Assembly (NCBI GenBank): GCA_964575895.1
Contig: CAZNTE010000020.1
Span: forward strand, 1-47,583
Direction of reading: 5' to 3'
Source: Gudongella sp964575895
GTDB taxonomy: Bacteria; Bacillota; Clostridia; Tissierellales; Tissierellaceae
DNA length: 47,583 bases
In this document: positions 33,153 to 41,912 of the stretch, one piece after another
How positions within the stretch are numbered: position 1 is the first letter of the stretch
How the letters are laid out: the number at the start of each line of letters is the position of its first letter
Program-made: the position numbers and the translations under genes
The notes under the pieces: generated by a model
Told to the model about the DNA's origin: nothing
Database searches by the model: none
Seen by the model: the letters and a program-made list of their open reading frames with translations, nothing else

Positions 33153-34499
33153 ATGAGTAAAAGAACTAGAAACTTGATTATCAGTTTAATAGCACCAATT
33201 TTGGTGCTATTAATCCAGCCCTTTGGGTTAACTTCTTCCCAGTCAATAATCCTAGCATCCCTTATACTAACCCTATCCTTATGGGTAAATAAGGCTTTGG
33301 ATAAAACCCTTGTTTCTCTTTTTCTACTGACAGTATTCTTGACTTTTGGAAACACACCTTATGAAAGGGTTTTGTTCTTCCCCTTATCAAGTGATTTCTG
33401 GTTGATTATCCTATCCTTCTTGTTCTCACAAGGAATAGTTAAGAGTAATCTTGCCAACAAACTATTTAAACCCTACATAGGATATTTTGCTACCAGTCCA
33501 CTTAAATTAATGCTAACTACTATTACAGTTGCAATTATTATGATTGCTGCTATTCCCCAGCCCTTTTCAAGACTTATTATAGTCTCCATGATCTTTAGAG
33601 AGTACTTTCTATCCCTTGATATTGATGAAGAGCTTAGAAAAATACTCTCCTTTTCCATCTTTATGATAATTTTCATAGTAAACGGTACTGTGTTAAAAGG
33701 GGATATCATATTTAATAAGGCACTGGTCAATATAGCCCAGTCAAATATAACAGATCTTGAGTGGATGAAATATATGACCATTCCTACCTTAGTCTTCTTG
33801 GCCCTGGCTGTTACTTCCTTCTTGTTTAGGTTTAAGAAAGAACTAAGGGGATACAATCCAGTTAAAGATGGGAAACCACAAATTATTTTAAGCAAGGATG
33901 ATAAAATAAATCTAAGTATACTGATCATAACCCTTATTCTATGGGCAACTGAAGGTATTCACCCCATTAGTGGAGTATACATCATTCTAATTGGAAGTCT
34001 TCTAATGCTTCTAAAGGGGCTTATATCTTTCAAGGATATAAAATACATTGAATGGAAACTCTTGATCTTTTTAACTGCGACTTTTTCCATAGGGGCAACC
34101 ATGTCAGGAAGTGGCACAGCAGGAGTTTTGTTTGGCAAGTTGGAACCTATATTCCCAAATGAAATGGGTATGCCACTGATTCTTGCCATAGTATTATCAA
34201 CTATGCTAATACATATGGTCTTAGGTAGTCTTGTTACTACCACTTCAGTTGTTATCCCGGGTCTATTCATACTAACAAAGGGAATCGTACCCCTAGAGAT
34301 TATGATGTTCCTAGTATATACATCCATTTTCTCCCATTACCTCCTCCCCTTTCATTCAGTTGGTCTTGTGGTAGGTGAAGGGAGTAAGTTCTTTGATGAT
34401 AGAGTTGTATTTAAGTTTGGTCTTGTAATGACTGTAATTACAGTTCTATCACCCTTGTTAATATACCTGCCATGGTGGAAACTTGTAGGAATTTTGTAA
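33153..34499 (+). CDS. SLC13/DASS-like anion transporter
   Basis: A 448-residue membrane protein with about eleven to twelve helices, similar in layout to divalent anion:sodium symporters (DASS/SLC13, CitMHS-like), including paired helical hairpins near SGSGTAG (about 322) and a second Thr-rich hairpin (LVTTTSVVIPG, about 360). The substrate is likely a dicarboxylate, sulfate or similar anion (inferred). I use the ATG at 33153, preceded by AGGGTGAG, rather than the GTG at 33144, which lies inside that ribosome site. Confidence 0.8.
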   Translation: MSKRTRNLIISLIAPILVLLIQPFGLTSSQSIILASLILTLSLWVNKALDKTLVSLFLLTVFLTFGNTPYERVLFFPLSSDFWLIILSFLFSQGIVKSNLANKLFKPYIGYFATSPLKLMLTTITVAIIMIAAIPQPFSRLIIVSMIFREYFLSLDIDEELRKILSFSIFMIIFIVNGTVLKGDIIFNKALVNIAQSNITDLEWMKYMTIPTLVFLALAVTSFLFRFKKELRGYNPVKDGKPQIILSKDDKINLSILIITLILWATEGIHPISGVYIILIGSLLMLLKGLISFKDIKYIEWKLLIFLTATFSIGATMSGSGTAGVLFGKLEPIFPNEMGMPLILAIVLSTMLIHMVLGSLVTTTSVVIPGLFILTKGIVPLEIMMFLVYTSIFSHYLLPFHSVGLVVGEGSKFFDDRVVFKFGLVMTVITVLSPLLIYLPWWKLVGIL

Positions 34500-34570
34500 A
34501 ATTATTGTAACCTATTTGTGATACATTGTTTAATACACTATTGTATAATGGTTTCAAAGGAGATGAGATT

Positions 34571-35533
34571 ATGTCCAGGAAAATGCGTTACTTAGGCTTG
34601 ATATTAACACTAATTCTTCTATTAGCTTTTATCTCAGGTTGTGCAAGTCAATCTAAGGATATGGTTAGTGAAGAACCTTCAGCTCCAAACGAAGGAATGC
34701 CTATGCCTTCACCTGCAGTGCCAAGTGAGCCAGCTGAAAGACCAGCTGAAGAGGGAGACTTTGGTAAACCCGACTTTAGTACTGGCAGCGGCGGATCCAT
34801 TGAACCAGATAAAATAATAACTACCATAAGTCTTGGATTTGAATCAACTGAATTTGATAAATCCTTGGAAGAGCTCTATAAACTAATTGAGGAAAACAAA
34901 GGATATATATCCAGTTCTAATATATATTTTGGTAACTACTATGGTTCTCAAATGTACAGAACAGGTAATTTTTCAATTAGAATCCCAAGGGATATGGTAA
35001 ACCAGTTTAAGGCCTTTATACCTCAAATTGGAAATATTATTAGCGAAAGTTCATCAAAGGAAGATGTTACCAGATACTATACTGATACTGAATCCCGATT
35101 AGGAGTATTGGAGATCAAGGAAGAAAGACTCCTATCATTACTTGAGAGAGCAGAGAAGATTGAAGATATTATTGCACTAGAAAATCAGTTAAGTGAAGTA
35201 ATATTCGAAAAAGAAAACTTAAAAGCAACTCTAATTAACCTTGATGATAGAATAGATTATTCAACATTTAATATAACAATTAATGAAGTTGCCAAAGTAA
35301 CAAGTACAGAGACAGTTGAAACCACATTCTTCACTAAGATAAAAAATGCCTTCAACAATTCCTTATATCAATTTAGAAGAAGTCTGGAGAATTTCGTTAT
35401 CTTCTTGATATACAATCTACCGGGTATAATAGTTCTTCTAATAGTTGCTTTCTTTGGATTTAAGGGAATAAAGAAAATTGTCAAACCTAAATTAGACAAT
35501 AAAAAACATGAGGACACAAATAAACCTTCCTAG
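34571..35533 (+). CDS. DUF4349 lipoprotein
   Basis: A 320-residue lipoprotein (signal ending AFISGC, Cys24) with a Pro/Glu-rich linker (about 30-70), a DUF4349 domain (about 75-305) that contains a long helical hairpin (about 175-230), and a C-terminal membrane helix (about 283-303). This family is common in Firmicutes and its role is unknown; a structural or envelope role is possible. The start at 34571 follows AAAGGAGATGAG; the frame upstream has no ribosome site. Confidence 0.85.
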   Translation: MSRKMRYLGLILTLILLLAFISGCASQSKDMVSEEPSAPNEGMPMPSPAVPSEPAERPAEEGDFGKPDFSTGSGGSIEPDKIITTISLGFESTEFDKSLEELYKLIEENKGYISSSNIYFGNYYGSQMYRTGNFSIRIPRDMVNQFKAFIPQIGNIISESSSKEDVTRYYTDTESRLGVLEIKEERLLSLLERAEKIEDIIALENQLSEVIFEKENLKATLINLDDRIDYSTFNITINEVAKVTSTETVETTFFTKIKNAFNNSLYQFRRSLENFVIFLIYNLPGIIVLLIVAFFGFKGIKKIVKPKLDNKKHEDTNKPS

Positions 35534-35553
35534 ATTTCTAGGAAGGTTTTTTC
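35522..35553. terminator. Terminator of the DUF4349 gene (bidirectional)
   Basis: Twelve-base perfect arms AACCTTCCTAGA/TCTAGGAAGGTT with a two-base loop, then a T run. It overlaps the DUF4349 stop codon and precedes the end of the convergent PerR gene. Confidence 0.92.
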
Positions 35554-35560
35554 TTTATAT

Positions 35561-35965
35561 TTAGTTACACTTTGGACAAATCCCAGTTACTAAAACCTGC
35601 TCTTCGTTAATTACAAAATCCGATATATCTTCTTCAAATTCTAACTGAGATATTTTCATATCATATATAGAATTACATTTTTCGCATTTGAAGTGTCCAT
35701 GAAATCCTCTAATAGCTTCATACCTAAGTTCATTGCCTTCTATGTTTAGCTGTTGGGCAAGACCTTTTTCAGTAAAGAGCTTTAAAGTATTATAAACTGT
35801 TGTCTTTGATAGGGTCAGGATCTCCTTGCTTAAGAACTCATAAATCTCATCAACAGTGGGATGAATTCTAGACTCTTCCAAATAGGAGTATATTCTAACC
35901 CTTATGTAGGAAGGTCTTATTCCTTTCTCCTTTAGATTTTTTAATATATGATCATAATTGTTCAT
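35561..35965 (-). CDS. perR: PerR-type peroxide regulator (Fur family)
   Basis: A 134-residue Fur-family repressor. The winged helix covers about 1-80. Structural zinc Cys are C94, C97, C130 and C133. The regulatory metal site has H35, H89, H91 and D102; the Asp at the position of Bacillus PerR D104 (Glu in Fur) supports PerR. The residue matching PerR D85 is E83. It follows the Sec peroxiredoxin gene on the same strand, after a terminator, and very likely controls it through the palindrome at 36836-36850. An 18-base inverted repeat (TAAGTT/AACTTA, 35987-36004) upstream may be an autoregulatory site. Confidence 0.88.
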   Translation of the reverse strand: MNNYDHILKNLKEKGIRPSYIRVRIYSYLEESRIHPTVDEIYEFLSKEILTLSKTTVYNTLKLFTEKGLAQQLNIEGNELRYEAIRGFHGHFKCEKCNSIYDMKISQLEFEEDISDFVINEEQVLVTGICPKCN

Positions 35966-36043
35966 CTTTATACCTCACTCATTTAATAAGTTTATGATAA
36001 CTTAAATTCACAAGGAGGTCAATAGATATTAATCTATTAGTAG

Positions 36044-36072
36044 AAGGAAAACCCACCTTAAACAAGGTGGGT
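36044..36072 (-). terminator. Terminator of the peroxiredoxin gene
   Basis: ACCCACCTT/AAGGTGGGT with a four-base loop, followed by TTTTCC on the minus strand. Confidence 0.85.
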
Positions 36073-36082
36073 CACACATTTA

Positions 36083-36799
36083 TTATTCATCAAAAGCTTC
36101 TTTAACACTCCATACTTCCCAAACTTTACCTACTAAATCTGGGCTTGGTTCCAATACTTTCTTGCCTGGTTTCCATCCTGAAGGAGTTGCTTTAGTTCCT
36201 TTAGATTCTCTTACAAGTTGGAAAGCCTTTACTTGTCTAATACTTTCAGAAACATTTCTACCAACCGGAGGAGTAAGTACTTCAAATCCTTGGATTATTC
36301 CATCTGGATCTATTATAAATCTACCCCTTGTCTCAACACCGCTATCTTCATCATAGATACCATACATCTTTCCGATGTATCCATCTTGATCAGACAACAT
36401 TGGGAATGGGATATCTTTTCCTATCATCTTGGATAATTCATGGTCATTCCACATTTTGTGAACAAAGTGACTATCAACACTCATAGATAAAACTTCTACT
36501 CCAAGTTCTTGTAGCTCTTCATATTTTTCAGCAACTGCTGATACTTCAGTAGCTCAGACGAATGTGAAGTCTCCTGGGTAGAAACATAATAATACCCACT
36601 TACCTTTAAAATCTTCAAGATTTACATTAGTGAATTGCCCCTTATAAAATGCAGGCGCTTCAAAAGTTGGTGCTGGTTTTCCTACTTTAACCATAGTTTG
36701 TTCCTCCTTTTTAACTTCTAGAATTTCAGATGCTGTTTCAACTGCTGGCTTGTTTCTTTTAATTGCAGGTCTATCACAACCTGGTTTCATTTCCGCCAA
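36083..36799 (-). CDS. Selenocysteine peroxiredoxin, UGA at codon 82
   Basis: Two frames join through TGA at 36554-36556. The product of 238 residues has the peroxidatic Sec in DFTFVUATE, where AhpC/Prx6-type enzymes have FTFVCPTE. It is close to the long Prx6 type (C-terminal GWKPGKKVLEPSP). No resolving Cys follows the Sec, so it should act as a 1-Sec peroxidase. A hairpin GCTACTG/CAGTTGC (36531-36553) with one mismatch starts right after the UGA. The TTG start at 36799 has GGAGGT seven bases upstream and adds 35 residues, including Cys8. A second ATG at 36694 (Met36) also has a good AAGGAGG site and would give the usual length with Sec47. Sec peroxiredoxins are known in anaerobic Firmicutes. 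Confidence 0.92.
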
Positions 36800-36835
36800 G
36801 ATGACACCTCCTTATAAATTATAATTATATTATTT

Positions 36836-36850
36836 TTGTAATGATTACAA
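36836..36850. promoter_or_regulatory. Per-box-like operator upstream of the Sec peroxiredoxin gene
   Basis: TTGTAATCATTACAA (minus strand) is a perfect 7-1-7 palindrome, matching the Bacillus Per box TTATAATNATTATAA except for one symmetric pair. A TATAAT lies just downstream of it (minus strand), so binding would cover the promoter. Confidence 0.75.
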
Positions 36851-36946
36851 TATAGTAATATATTACCATTTGCTATCAGTATTTACAATACCCTTTTAAA
36901 CCATATAAGAAACTTTTATTTTGACATATGTTATAAATATATTTAA

Positions 36947-36976
36947 AATAGGGCAGAGAATAAACTCTGCCCTATT
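36947..36976. terminator. Terminator of the tartrate/D-malate dehydrogenase gene
   Basis: AATAGGGCAGAG/CTCTGCCCTATT, a perfect 12-base-pair stem with a six-base loop, followed on the minus strand by an A/T-rich tail starting TTTT. Confidence 0.82.
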
Positions 36977-36993
36977 ATATTCCTAATCTTAAA

Positions 36994-38073
36994 CTACCTT
37001 AAAGCTTTCTTTAAGTTAAAACAAATTAAATCTCCTACAGAAGATGTTGAACCAACTCCCCCCAAATCAGGAGTAAGTTGTAATGGGTTTTTCAAACTAT
37101 CAATTATGGCTTCTAATAAGAACCTCCCAATTTCTTCATGTCCTAGAAAATCAAGCATCATTTTCACTGACCAAATCATAGCTACTGGATTGGCAATTCC
37201 CTTCCCTTCAATATCTAGTGCCGACCCATGAACTGGCTCAAACATCGAGGGAAACTTTCTTTCTGGATTAATATTGGCTCCTGCAGCAAATCCAAGTCCC
37301 CCTTGTAGTGCTGCCCCAATGTCTGTCATTATATCTCCGAAAAGATTTGATGCAACTATAACATCGAATCTCTCAGGCTTTTGAATCATGAACATAGATG
37401 CTGCATCAACATGTAGTGATTCCTTATGTATGTCAGTATACTTGTTTGATACTTCTTTGAATATTGAATCCCAGAAAACCATACTATGATTTAGTGCATT
37501 TGATTTTGTTATACTAGTTACCTTTTTATCTTTATTTCTCTTCCTTGCATATTCAAATGCATACTCCATGGTTTTCACAGTAGTCTCTCTAGTAAATATA
37601 CTTGTCTGTACAGCTAATTTATCAATCCCACCAACAGACTGTATGCCTCCACTACCTGCATATTCCCCTTCAGTATTTTCCCGTATAAATACCATGTCTA
37701 TATGCTGAGGACTCTTTCCTTCCAGAGGCCCTTTTATATTTGGTAAGAGTTTGACTGGCCTTAAATTGATGTATTGGTTAAAGCCTTGTCTGATTTTAAG
37801 TAGAAGGTCTCTTAAGGATATATGATCTGGTACGTTGGGATATCCTACTGCTCCTAATAGAATTGCATCGTGCTGTTGGAGTCTTTTTAGTCCATCAGCA
37901 TCCATCATTCTGCCTTTTTCTAGATAGTATTTACATCCATATTCATACTCTGTAAACTCAAACTTTAGATCTCCACTTAGTTCAGATACGGTAGTTAAAA
38001 CCTTCATTGCTTCTGTCATTACTTCCTTGCCAACACCATCTCCACCAATAATTCCTAAATCATACTTTTTCAT
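36994..38073 (-). CDS. Tartrate/D-malate dehydrogenase (IMDH/ICDH superfamily)
   Basis: A 359-residue NAD-dependent beta-decarboxylating dehydrogenase. The metal and substrate loops NLFGDIMTDIGAALQGGLGFAAGANINP (about 241-268) and FEPVHGSALDIEGKGIANP (about 276-294) are clear. The substrate-specific segment RQGFNQYINLRPVKLLPN (about 94-111) is that of the tartrate/D-malate dehydrogenase group (TtuC/DmlA) rather than LeuB or Icd. No leu genes are near. The product would be oxaloglycolate, pyruvate or a related acid, depending on substrate. It appears to be a single-gene unit. Confidence 0.85.
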   Translation of the reverse strand: MKKYDLGIIGGDGVGKEVMTEAMKVLTTVSELSGDLKFEFTEYEYGCKYYLEKGRMMDADGLKRLQQHDAILLGAVGYPNVPDHISLRDLLLKIRQGFNQYINLRPVKLLPNIKGPLEGKSPQHIDMVFIRENTEGEYAGSGGIQSVGGIDKLAVQTSIFTRETTVKTMEYAFEYARKRNKDKKVTSITKSNALNHSMVFWDSIFKEVSNKYTDIHKESLHVDAASMFMIQKPERFDVIVASNLFGDIMTDIGAALQGGLGFAAGANINPERKFPSMFEPVHGSALDIEGKGIANPVAMIWSVKMMLDFLGHEEIGRFLLEAIIDSLKNPLQLTPDLGGVGSTSSVGDLICFNLKKALR

Positions 38074-38167
38074 AGGTCACCTCGATTAATTTTTGTTATT
38101 AATTCTACCTAACCATATCTTACCCAATAATTCAAGTCTGTTACTAATAATTACTATCTTATTGATT

Positions 38168-38473
38168 TTAGCTAAAGGATATTATAACAAAAGATACAAT
38201 TATACCAAGAAATACAGATAATACCAGGTTGCTCTTCCAATAGGCCACTAATCCTGCGACAGAAATACCAGCTATTGCTCCTGGCATAAGACTTAGTTCA
38301 GTTGATAGTATCCCCCTAACTATAAGTATACTTAAGGATGTATAGGGAATATATTGTAGAAATAACATTGCTCTTTTACTTAGTTTTATGTTCCTCAGAA
38401 ATCTCATGGGCAGGTATCTTGGAAGGTATGTAACAAGTGCCATACCTATTATGACAGGGATGTAATTATTCAT
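38168..38473 (-). CDS. azlD: AzlD-family branched-chain amino acid export subunit
   Basis: A 101-residue protein with four short helices and the PRYLPMRFLRNIKLS segment after the first helix, typical of the AzlD/YgaH subunit of two-part branched-chain amino acid exporters. Its ATG lies eight bases inside the end of the azlC gene, with AAGGAGGAAG as ribosome site. Confidence 0.88.
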   Translation of the reverse strand: MNNYIPVIIGMALVTYLPRYLPMRFLRNIKLSKRAMLFLQYIPYTSLSILIVRGILSTELSLMPGAIAGISVAGLVAYWKSNLVLSVFLGIIVSFVIISFS

Positions 38474-39170
38474 CTAAGTCTTCCTCCTTCCCAAAAATTA
38501 TTACTCCAACCATTGATCCTATTAGTATAGCTACGATTATGTCCCATCCTGCTGTAAGAATTCCCATATAGTATATGCTTGCATAGATTATTCCTGATAT
38601 TATTGAGAGAATCAAGAATTTGTTGCTTACCTTAAATGATGGAAATAGAAGGGCTGCAAACAATGCATAGAGGCCCAAACTAAGGCTGGTCTGTAAAGTT
38701 GGTGGGATTATTTCACCTACTAAGTAACCCATTATAGTCCCTGCTACCCAAGCTAAATATGCCATTGAAATTATAACCAATACAAATGGTAAATGTAACT
38801 TTTCCTTATTAAAGGATAGCACTGAAAAGCTTTCATCTGTTATTCCAAATCCTATTAATGGTAAGTACTTCTCACAACTTTTCTTTAGGTTTACAGATAC
38901 AGATGCACTCATCATAAGGTGCCTTAAATTCAAAAGGAATGTTGCCAGTATAATACCTCCTGCTGAAACATCCGCTCTAATTAAATCAAGAAACATAAAC
39001 TGACTTGCTCCAGCATAGACAAACAGGGATGAAAACCAGGTTTCAGTAAATGATAATCCTGTATTCTTTGACATTAAGCCAAAAGCCATGGCTATGGGAA
39101 AATACCCCAGTACTAATGGAATCCCAAGTAGAAATCCTTCTTTAATATGTAATTTAGTGTCTGTTGTCAT
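38466..39170 (-). CDS. azlC: AzlC-family branched-chain amino acid exporter
   Basis: A 234-residue membrane protein with seven to eight helices. The GIPLVLGYFPIAMAFGLMSKNTG and FVYAGASQFMFLDLI segments are typical of AzlC/YgaZ. The ATG at 39170 is used because GGAGTG lies just upstream; an in-frame GTG at 39179 overlaps that site. It makes a two-part exporter with AzlD. The 120 bases to the next gene upstream showed no T-box or riboswitch. Confidence 0.9.
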   Translation of the reverse strand: MTTDTKLHIKEGFLLGIPLVLGYFPIAMAFGLMSKNTGLSFTETWFSSLFVYAGASQFMFLDLIRADVSAGGIILATFLLNLRHLMMSASVSVNLKKSCEKYLPLIGFGITDESFSVLSFNKEKLHLPFVLVIISMAYLAWVAGTIMGYLVGEIIPPTLQTSLSLGLYALFAALLFPSFKVSNKFLILSIISGIIYASIYYMGILTAGWDIIVAILIGSMVGVIIFGKEEDLDE

Positions 39171-39303
39171 TTGATCCACTCCAATACTTCGAAAATGTAA
39201 ATTATATCCATTATATTGTTATAAATAGTAGTTTGCAAGCATTATGTGAAATGACAGCATGACATATTTAATGTATAATTAAGAAAAACAGGAGGTACTA
39301 TTA

Positions 39304-40056
39304 ATGGATAGGAAACTAGTAAATAAACAAAGATTCTTGCTTAAGACTTCTGTTAGAAAGCAGTTGGATCTTTCATTATCTGATCAAAACAAGGGGGTTC
39401 CCATGCCTGAACTTGAGAAGATGGTAAAAGACTCAGATACAATTATCCCTCTTATGACTACTGAAGACTTCAGTGATCTAGCTAATATATCTGTGCTGGA
39501 TGCACTCCTTAAAAGGGAGACAAAGAGAAAATATTCATCTAAAGAACCTATGAGTTTTAAAGAGTTATCTTTTCTTCTTTATTTTACTCAAGGAGTAAGG
39601 TTAAAGCAAAAAGATAGGGTTTTAAGAACAGTTCCATCGGCGGGAAATAGACATCCTTTTGATACTTATATCGCAGTCTTTAATGTAGAAGGTTTAGAAA
39701 AAGCTATATATAGGTATCTACCATTGTCCCATTCCCTTGTGCTACATAAAAAGGTTGATGACTTGGAAGATAAGTTAAATAATGGTTGTAATAAGCAGAT
39801 ATTTGTATCAAGGGGTGCAGTTACTTTTATTTGGGTTGCAGTTCCTTACAGAAGTGAGTGGAGATACATGAGTTTCGCTCCAAAATCAATCATTCAGGAC
39901 TCTGGGCATTTATGCCAAAACTTATATATTGCCTGTGAAGGAATAGGATATGGAACCTGTGCAATTGGTGCTTATGATCAAGAATTAATGGATGATTTAT
40001 TAGGTCTTGATGGTGAAGATGAATTTACGATTTATATTGCACCTGTTGGCAAGTAG
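39304..40056 (+). CDS. SagB-type nitroreductase-fold oxidoreductase
   Basis: A 250-residue FMN-dependent protein of the SagB/ThcOx branch of the nitroreductase family. The core covers about 60-250, with TVPSAGNRHPFDTYIAVFN (about 117-135) and the IQDSGHLCQNLYIACEGIGYGTCAIGAYD stretch (about 197-225) as family features. SagB proteins oxidise azolines in peptide toxins, but no precursor peptide, SagC or SagD gene is near. Most stand-alone forms have unknown substrates. Start ATG has CAGGAGG. It begins a run of plus-strand genes. Confidence 0.85.
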   Translation: MDRKLVNKQRFLLKTSVRKQLDLSLSDQNKGVPMPELEKMVKDSDTIIPLMTTEDFSDLANISVLDALLKRETKRKYSSKEPMSFKELSFLLYFTQGVRLKQKDRVLRTVPSAGNRHPFDTYIAVFNVEGLEKAIYRYLPLSHSLVLHKKVDDLEDKLNNGCNKQIFVSRGAVTFIWVAVPYRSEWRYMSFAPKSIIQDSGHLCQNLYIACEGIGYGTCAIGAYDQELMDDLLGLDGEDEFTIYIAPVGK

Positions 40057-40065
40057 GTGAATTGC

Positions 40066-40509
40066 TTGAAAATATTTGTAGATGCAGATGGATGTCCAGT
40101 GGTTAATATAGCAGTAGATGTTGCTAAAAAGTTCAAGGTTCCAATAATTCTAGTTAAGAATTACTCCCACATACTATCCAGTGATTATGCAGAAGTTATA
40201 ACTGTAGATAATAGTCTTGATAGTGCTGATTATTACATTGTAAATCACCTTGATTCTGGGGATATAGTTATCACTCAAGATAATGGCTTAGCAGCAATGG
40301 CCCTGGCTAAAAAAGCTTACCCTATAAACCAGAATGGAGTTATTATTAATAATGAGAATATACAATGGATGTTATCATCTAGACACATCCATAAGGAACT
40401 TAGAAATAGGGGTATATACACTTCAAAATCAAAGAAGAGAGATTCCTCTCTAGATAAGATATTCAAAGATTCTCTTGTTAAATTGATAAATAATTTGTTA
40501 GAGGTTTAA
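40066..40509 (+). CDS. UPF0178/YaiI-YqxD family protein
   Basis: A 147-residue protein whose start, MKIFVDADGCPV, matches the conserved opening of the UPF0178 family. That family has a PIN-like fold with acidic residues (D6, D8, then the DSGDIVITQDNGLA motif near 65-78). The function is not established; nuclease activity has been suggested for relatives. The start is TTG at 40066, nine bases after an in-frame GTG, because TAGGTGA then serves as ribosome site and homologues begin with this Met. It lies 9 bases after the SagB-type gene. Confidence 0.88.
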   Translation: MKIFVDADGCPVVNIAVDVAKKFKVPIILVKNYSHILSSDYAEVITVDNSLDSADYYIVNHLDSGDIVITQDNGLAAMALAKKAYPINQNGVIINNENIQWMLSSRHIHKELRNRGIYTSKSKKRDSSLDKIFKDSLVKLINNLLEV

Positions 40510-40510
40510 T

Positions 40511-41320
40511 ATGTACTTGAAAACACTAAAAATAATAAGTAAAGACTATAATATTGATCAATACCCTTTTAACTTAAAGTTATTTAGGGGTTTTGAAAGT
40601 ATTGACTTCACATCTCCCCTAACAATAATAATGGGAGATAATGGCAGTGGCAAGTCAACCTTGATAAACCTATTAGGAGAGAAAATTGATGCAGTTAAGT
40701 TTAAGCATAAGTATTCAAATACATTATCCGAATCCTTAATCAAGGATGCTTCAAAACACTTTAAGTTATCCATGACATCCCACCCCAAAAAAAGATTTCT
40801 TTTTCAAGGGGAAGCCTTTACTCATTATTTAGTACAAATTAATGATTTTAAAGAAGATGCCTCAATATCTCTTGAGGAGATAGAAACAGATTACGAGAAC
40901 AGATCACAATACTCTAAGAAACTAGCTAGAATGCCCCATGAGAGAAATTTATATGAAGTTAATAATTTATATGACAAGGATTTAAATAAATTATCCCATG
41001 GTCAAAGCTTTCTGGAGTTTTTCTCAAAGAGAATATCCAATAATGGACTCTTTCTAATAGATGAGCCTGAGGCAGCTCTATCCATGGAGAGTCAATTGGT
41101 ATTTTTAAATATTTTATCAAACAGCATTGAAAACAATTCGCAAATAATCATATCCACCCATTCCCCAATTATTGCTGCGTACCCAGGTGCTCAAATATTG
41201 GAGATAAGAAATGATATAATCAATCATGTTCAATATGATGATATAAGAAGCATAAGTTTCTTAAAGTCATTCCTAGAAAATAGGGAGGGTTACTTAAGAT
41301 ATCTAAAAAATATTACTTAA
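40511..41320 (+). CDS. AAA/ABC-like ATPase of the COG3910 type
   Basis: A 269-residue cytosolic ATPase with Walker A GDNGSGKST (about 42-50), an ABC-like signature LSHGQSFLEFFSKR (about 161-174) and Walker B LFLIDEPEAAL (about 180-190), followed by the STHSPIIAAYPGAQI switch region (about 218-232). It resembles soluble predicted ATPases rather than transporter subunits: no permease is adjacent. Its role is unknown; it starts one base after the stop of the UPF0178 gene. Confidence 0.85.
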   Translation: MYLKTLKIISKDYNIDQYPFNLKLFRGFESIDFTSPLTIIMGDNGSGKSTLINLLGEKIDAVKFKHKYSNTLSESLIKDASKHFKLSMTSHPKKRFLFQGEAFTHYLVQINDFKEDASISLEEIETDYENRSQYSKKLARMPHERNLYEVNNLYDKDLNKLSHGQSFLEFFSKRISNNGLFLIDEPEAALSMESQLVFLNILSNSIENNSQIIISTHSPIIAAYPGAQILEIRNDIINHVQYDDIRSISFLKSFLENREGYLRYLKNIT

Positions 41321-41334
41321 ATGGAGGAATTACA

Positions 41335-41883
41335 TTGGAAAAGGGTTACAATAGATTGTTTTGGGGTGTTTTTATAGCTTCTTTTAATATTAGATTGGGC
41401 ATAATAACTATTCTGCCTCCATTCTTAGGCTGGATTGTATTCTTTAGTGGCTTAACTATGTTAAATGAGAAAGTAGCTACATATAGTTTTGGTCGAGCTC
41501 AAAAGTTTGGAATAGGAATAATTATAGTAACTTTAATCACAACCATAACGGGAGGACTTGGCGGTGTGACAGTAATGAATTCGTCTTTATTACTACTTTT
41601 GCCCTTAATACCACTCCTTTTAGAAATAGGACTTATCTATTATGTCTTGGAAGGTTCTAAAGAAGCTTTAGAAAATCTTGGATATGGGGAAGTTACTGTT
41701 AAACTTGAGAAGGATAAAAAGACTTATCTCTTATTTATGGGGCTTTCAGTGTTGTTAATGATATTTTCCATGGCTTTTGGAATTCTTGTGGCATCATATG
41801 TGGCCCTTGCTTTAGCTATTATAGCAAGAGTATATGTTTTGTTTGTTTTCTCAGATCTTAAAAAATCCTGGAAAGACAATTAA
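41335..41883 (+). CDS. Hypothetical membrane protein, about five helices
   Basis: A 182-residue protein with five predicted helices (about 8-35, 57-80, 81-103, 130-150 and 152-170). I recognise no family. The start is TTG at 41335, seven bases after GGAGG; no ATG in this frame is placed as well. It follows the ATPase gene after 14 bases, so it may be co-transcribed with it. Confidence 0.72.
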   Translation: MEKGYNRLFWGVFIASFNIRLGIITILPPFLGWIVFFSGLTMLNEKVATYSFGRAQKFGIGIIIVTLITTITGGLGGVTVMNSSLLLLLPLIPLLLEIGLIYYVLEGSKEALENLGYGEVTVKLEKDKKTYLLFMGLSVLLMIFSMAFGILVASYVALALAIIARVYVLFVFSDLKKSWKDN

Positions 41884-41912
41884 ATATTAAACTATTATAA
41901 AGGGGGTACAAT

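Noticed and set aside
36554..36556. The TGA in the peroxiredoxin gene as an inactivating nonsense mutation
   Set aside because: It replaces exactly the peroxidatic Cys, both sides are intact, a hairpin follows, and Sec peroxiredoxins are a known family.
39171..39303. T-box or riboswitch upstream of azlC
   Set aside because: The intergenic region is short and AT-rich and shows no T-box sequence, specifier stem or terminator pair.
39304..40056. SagB-type protein as part of a thiazole/oxazole-modified peptide cluster
   Set aside because: No precursor peptide, cyclodehydratase or exporter gene lies in the surrounding 10 kb.
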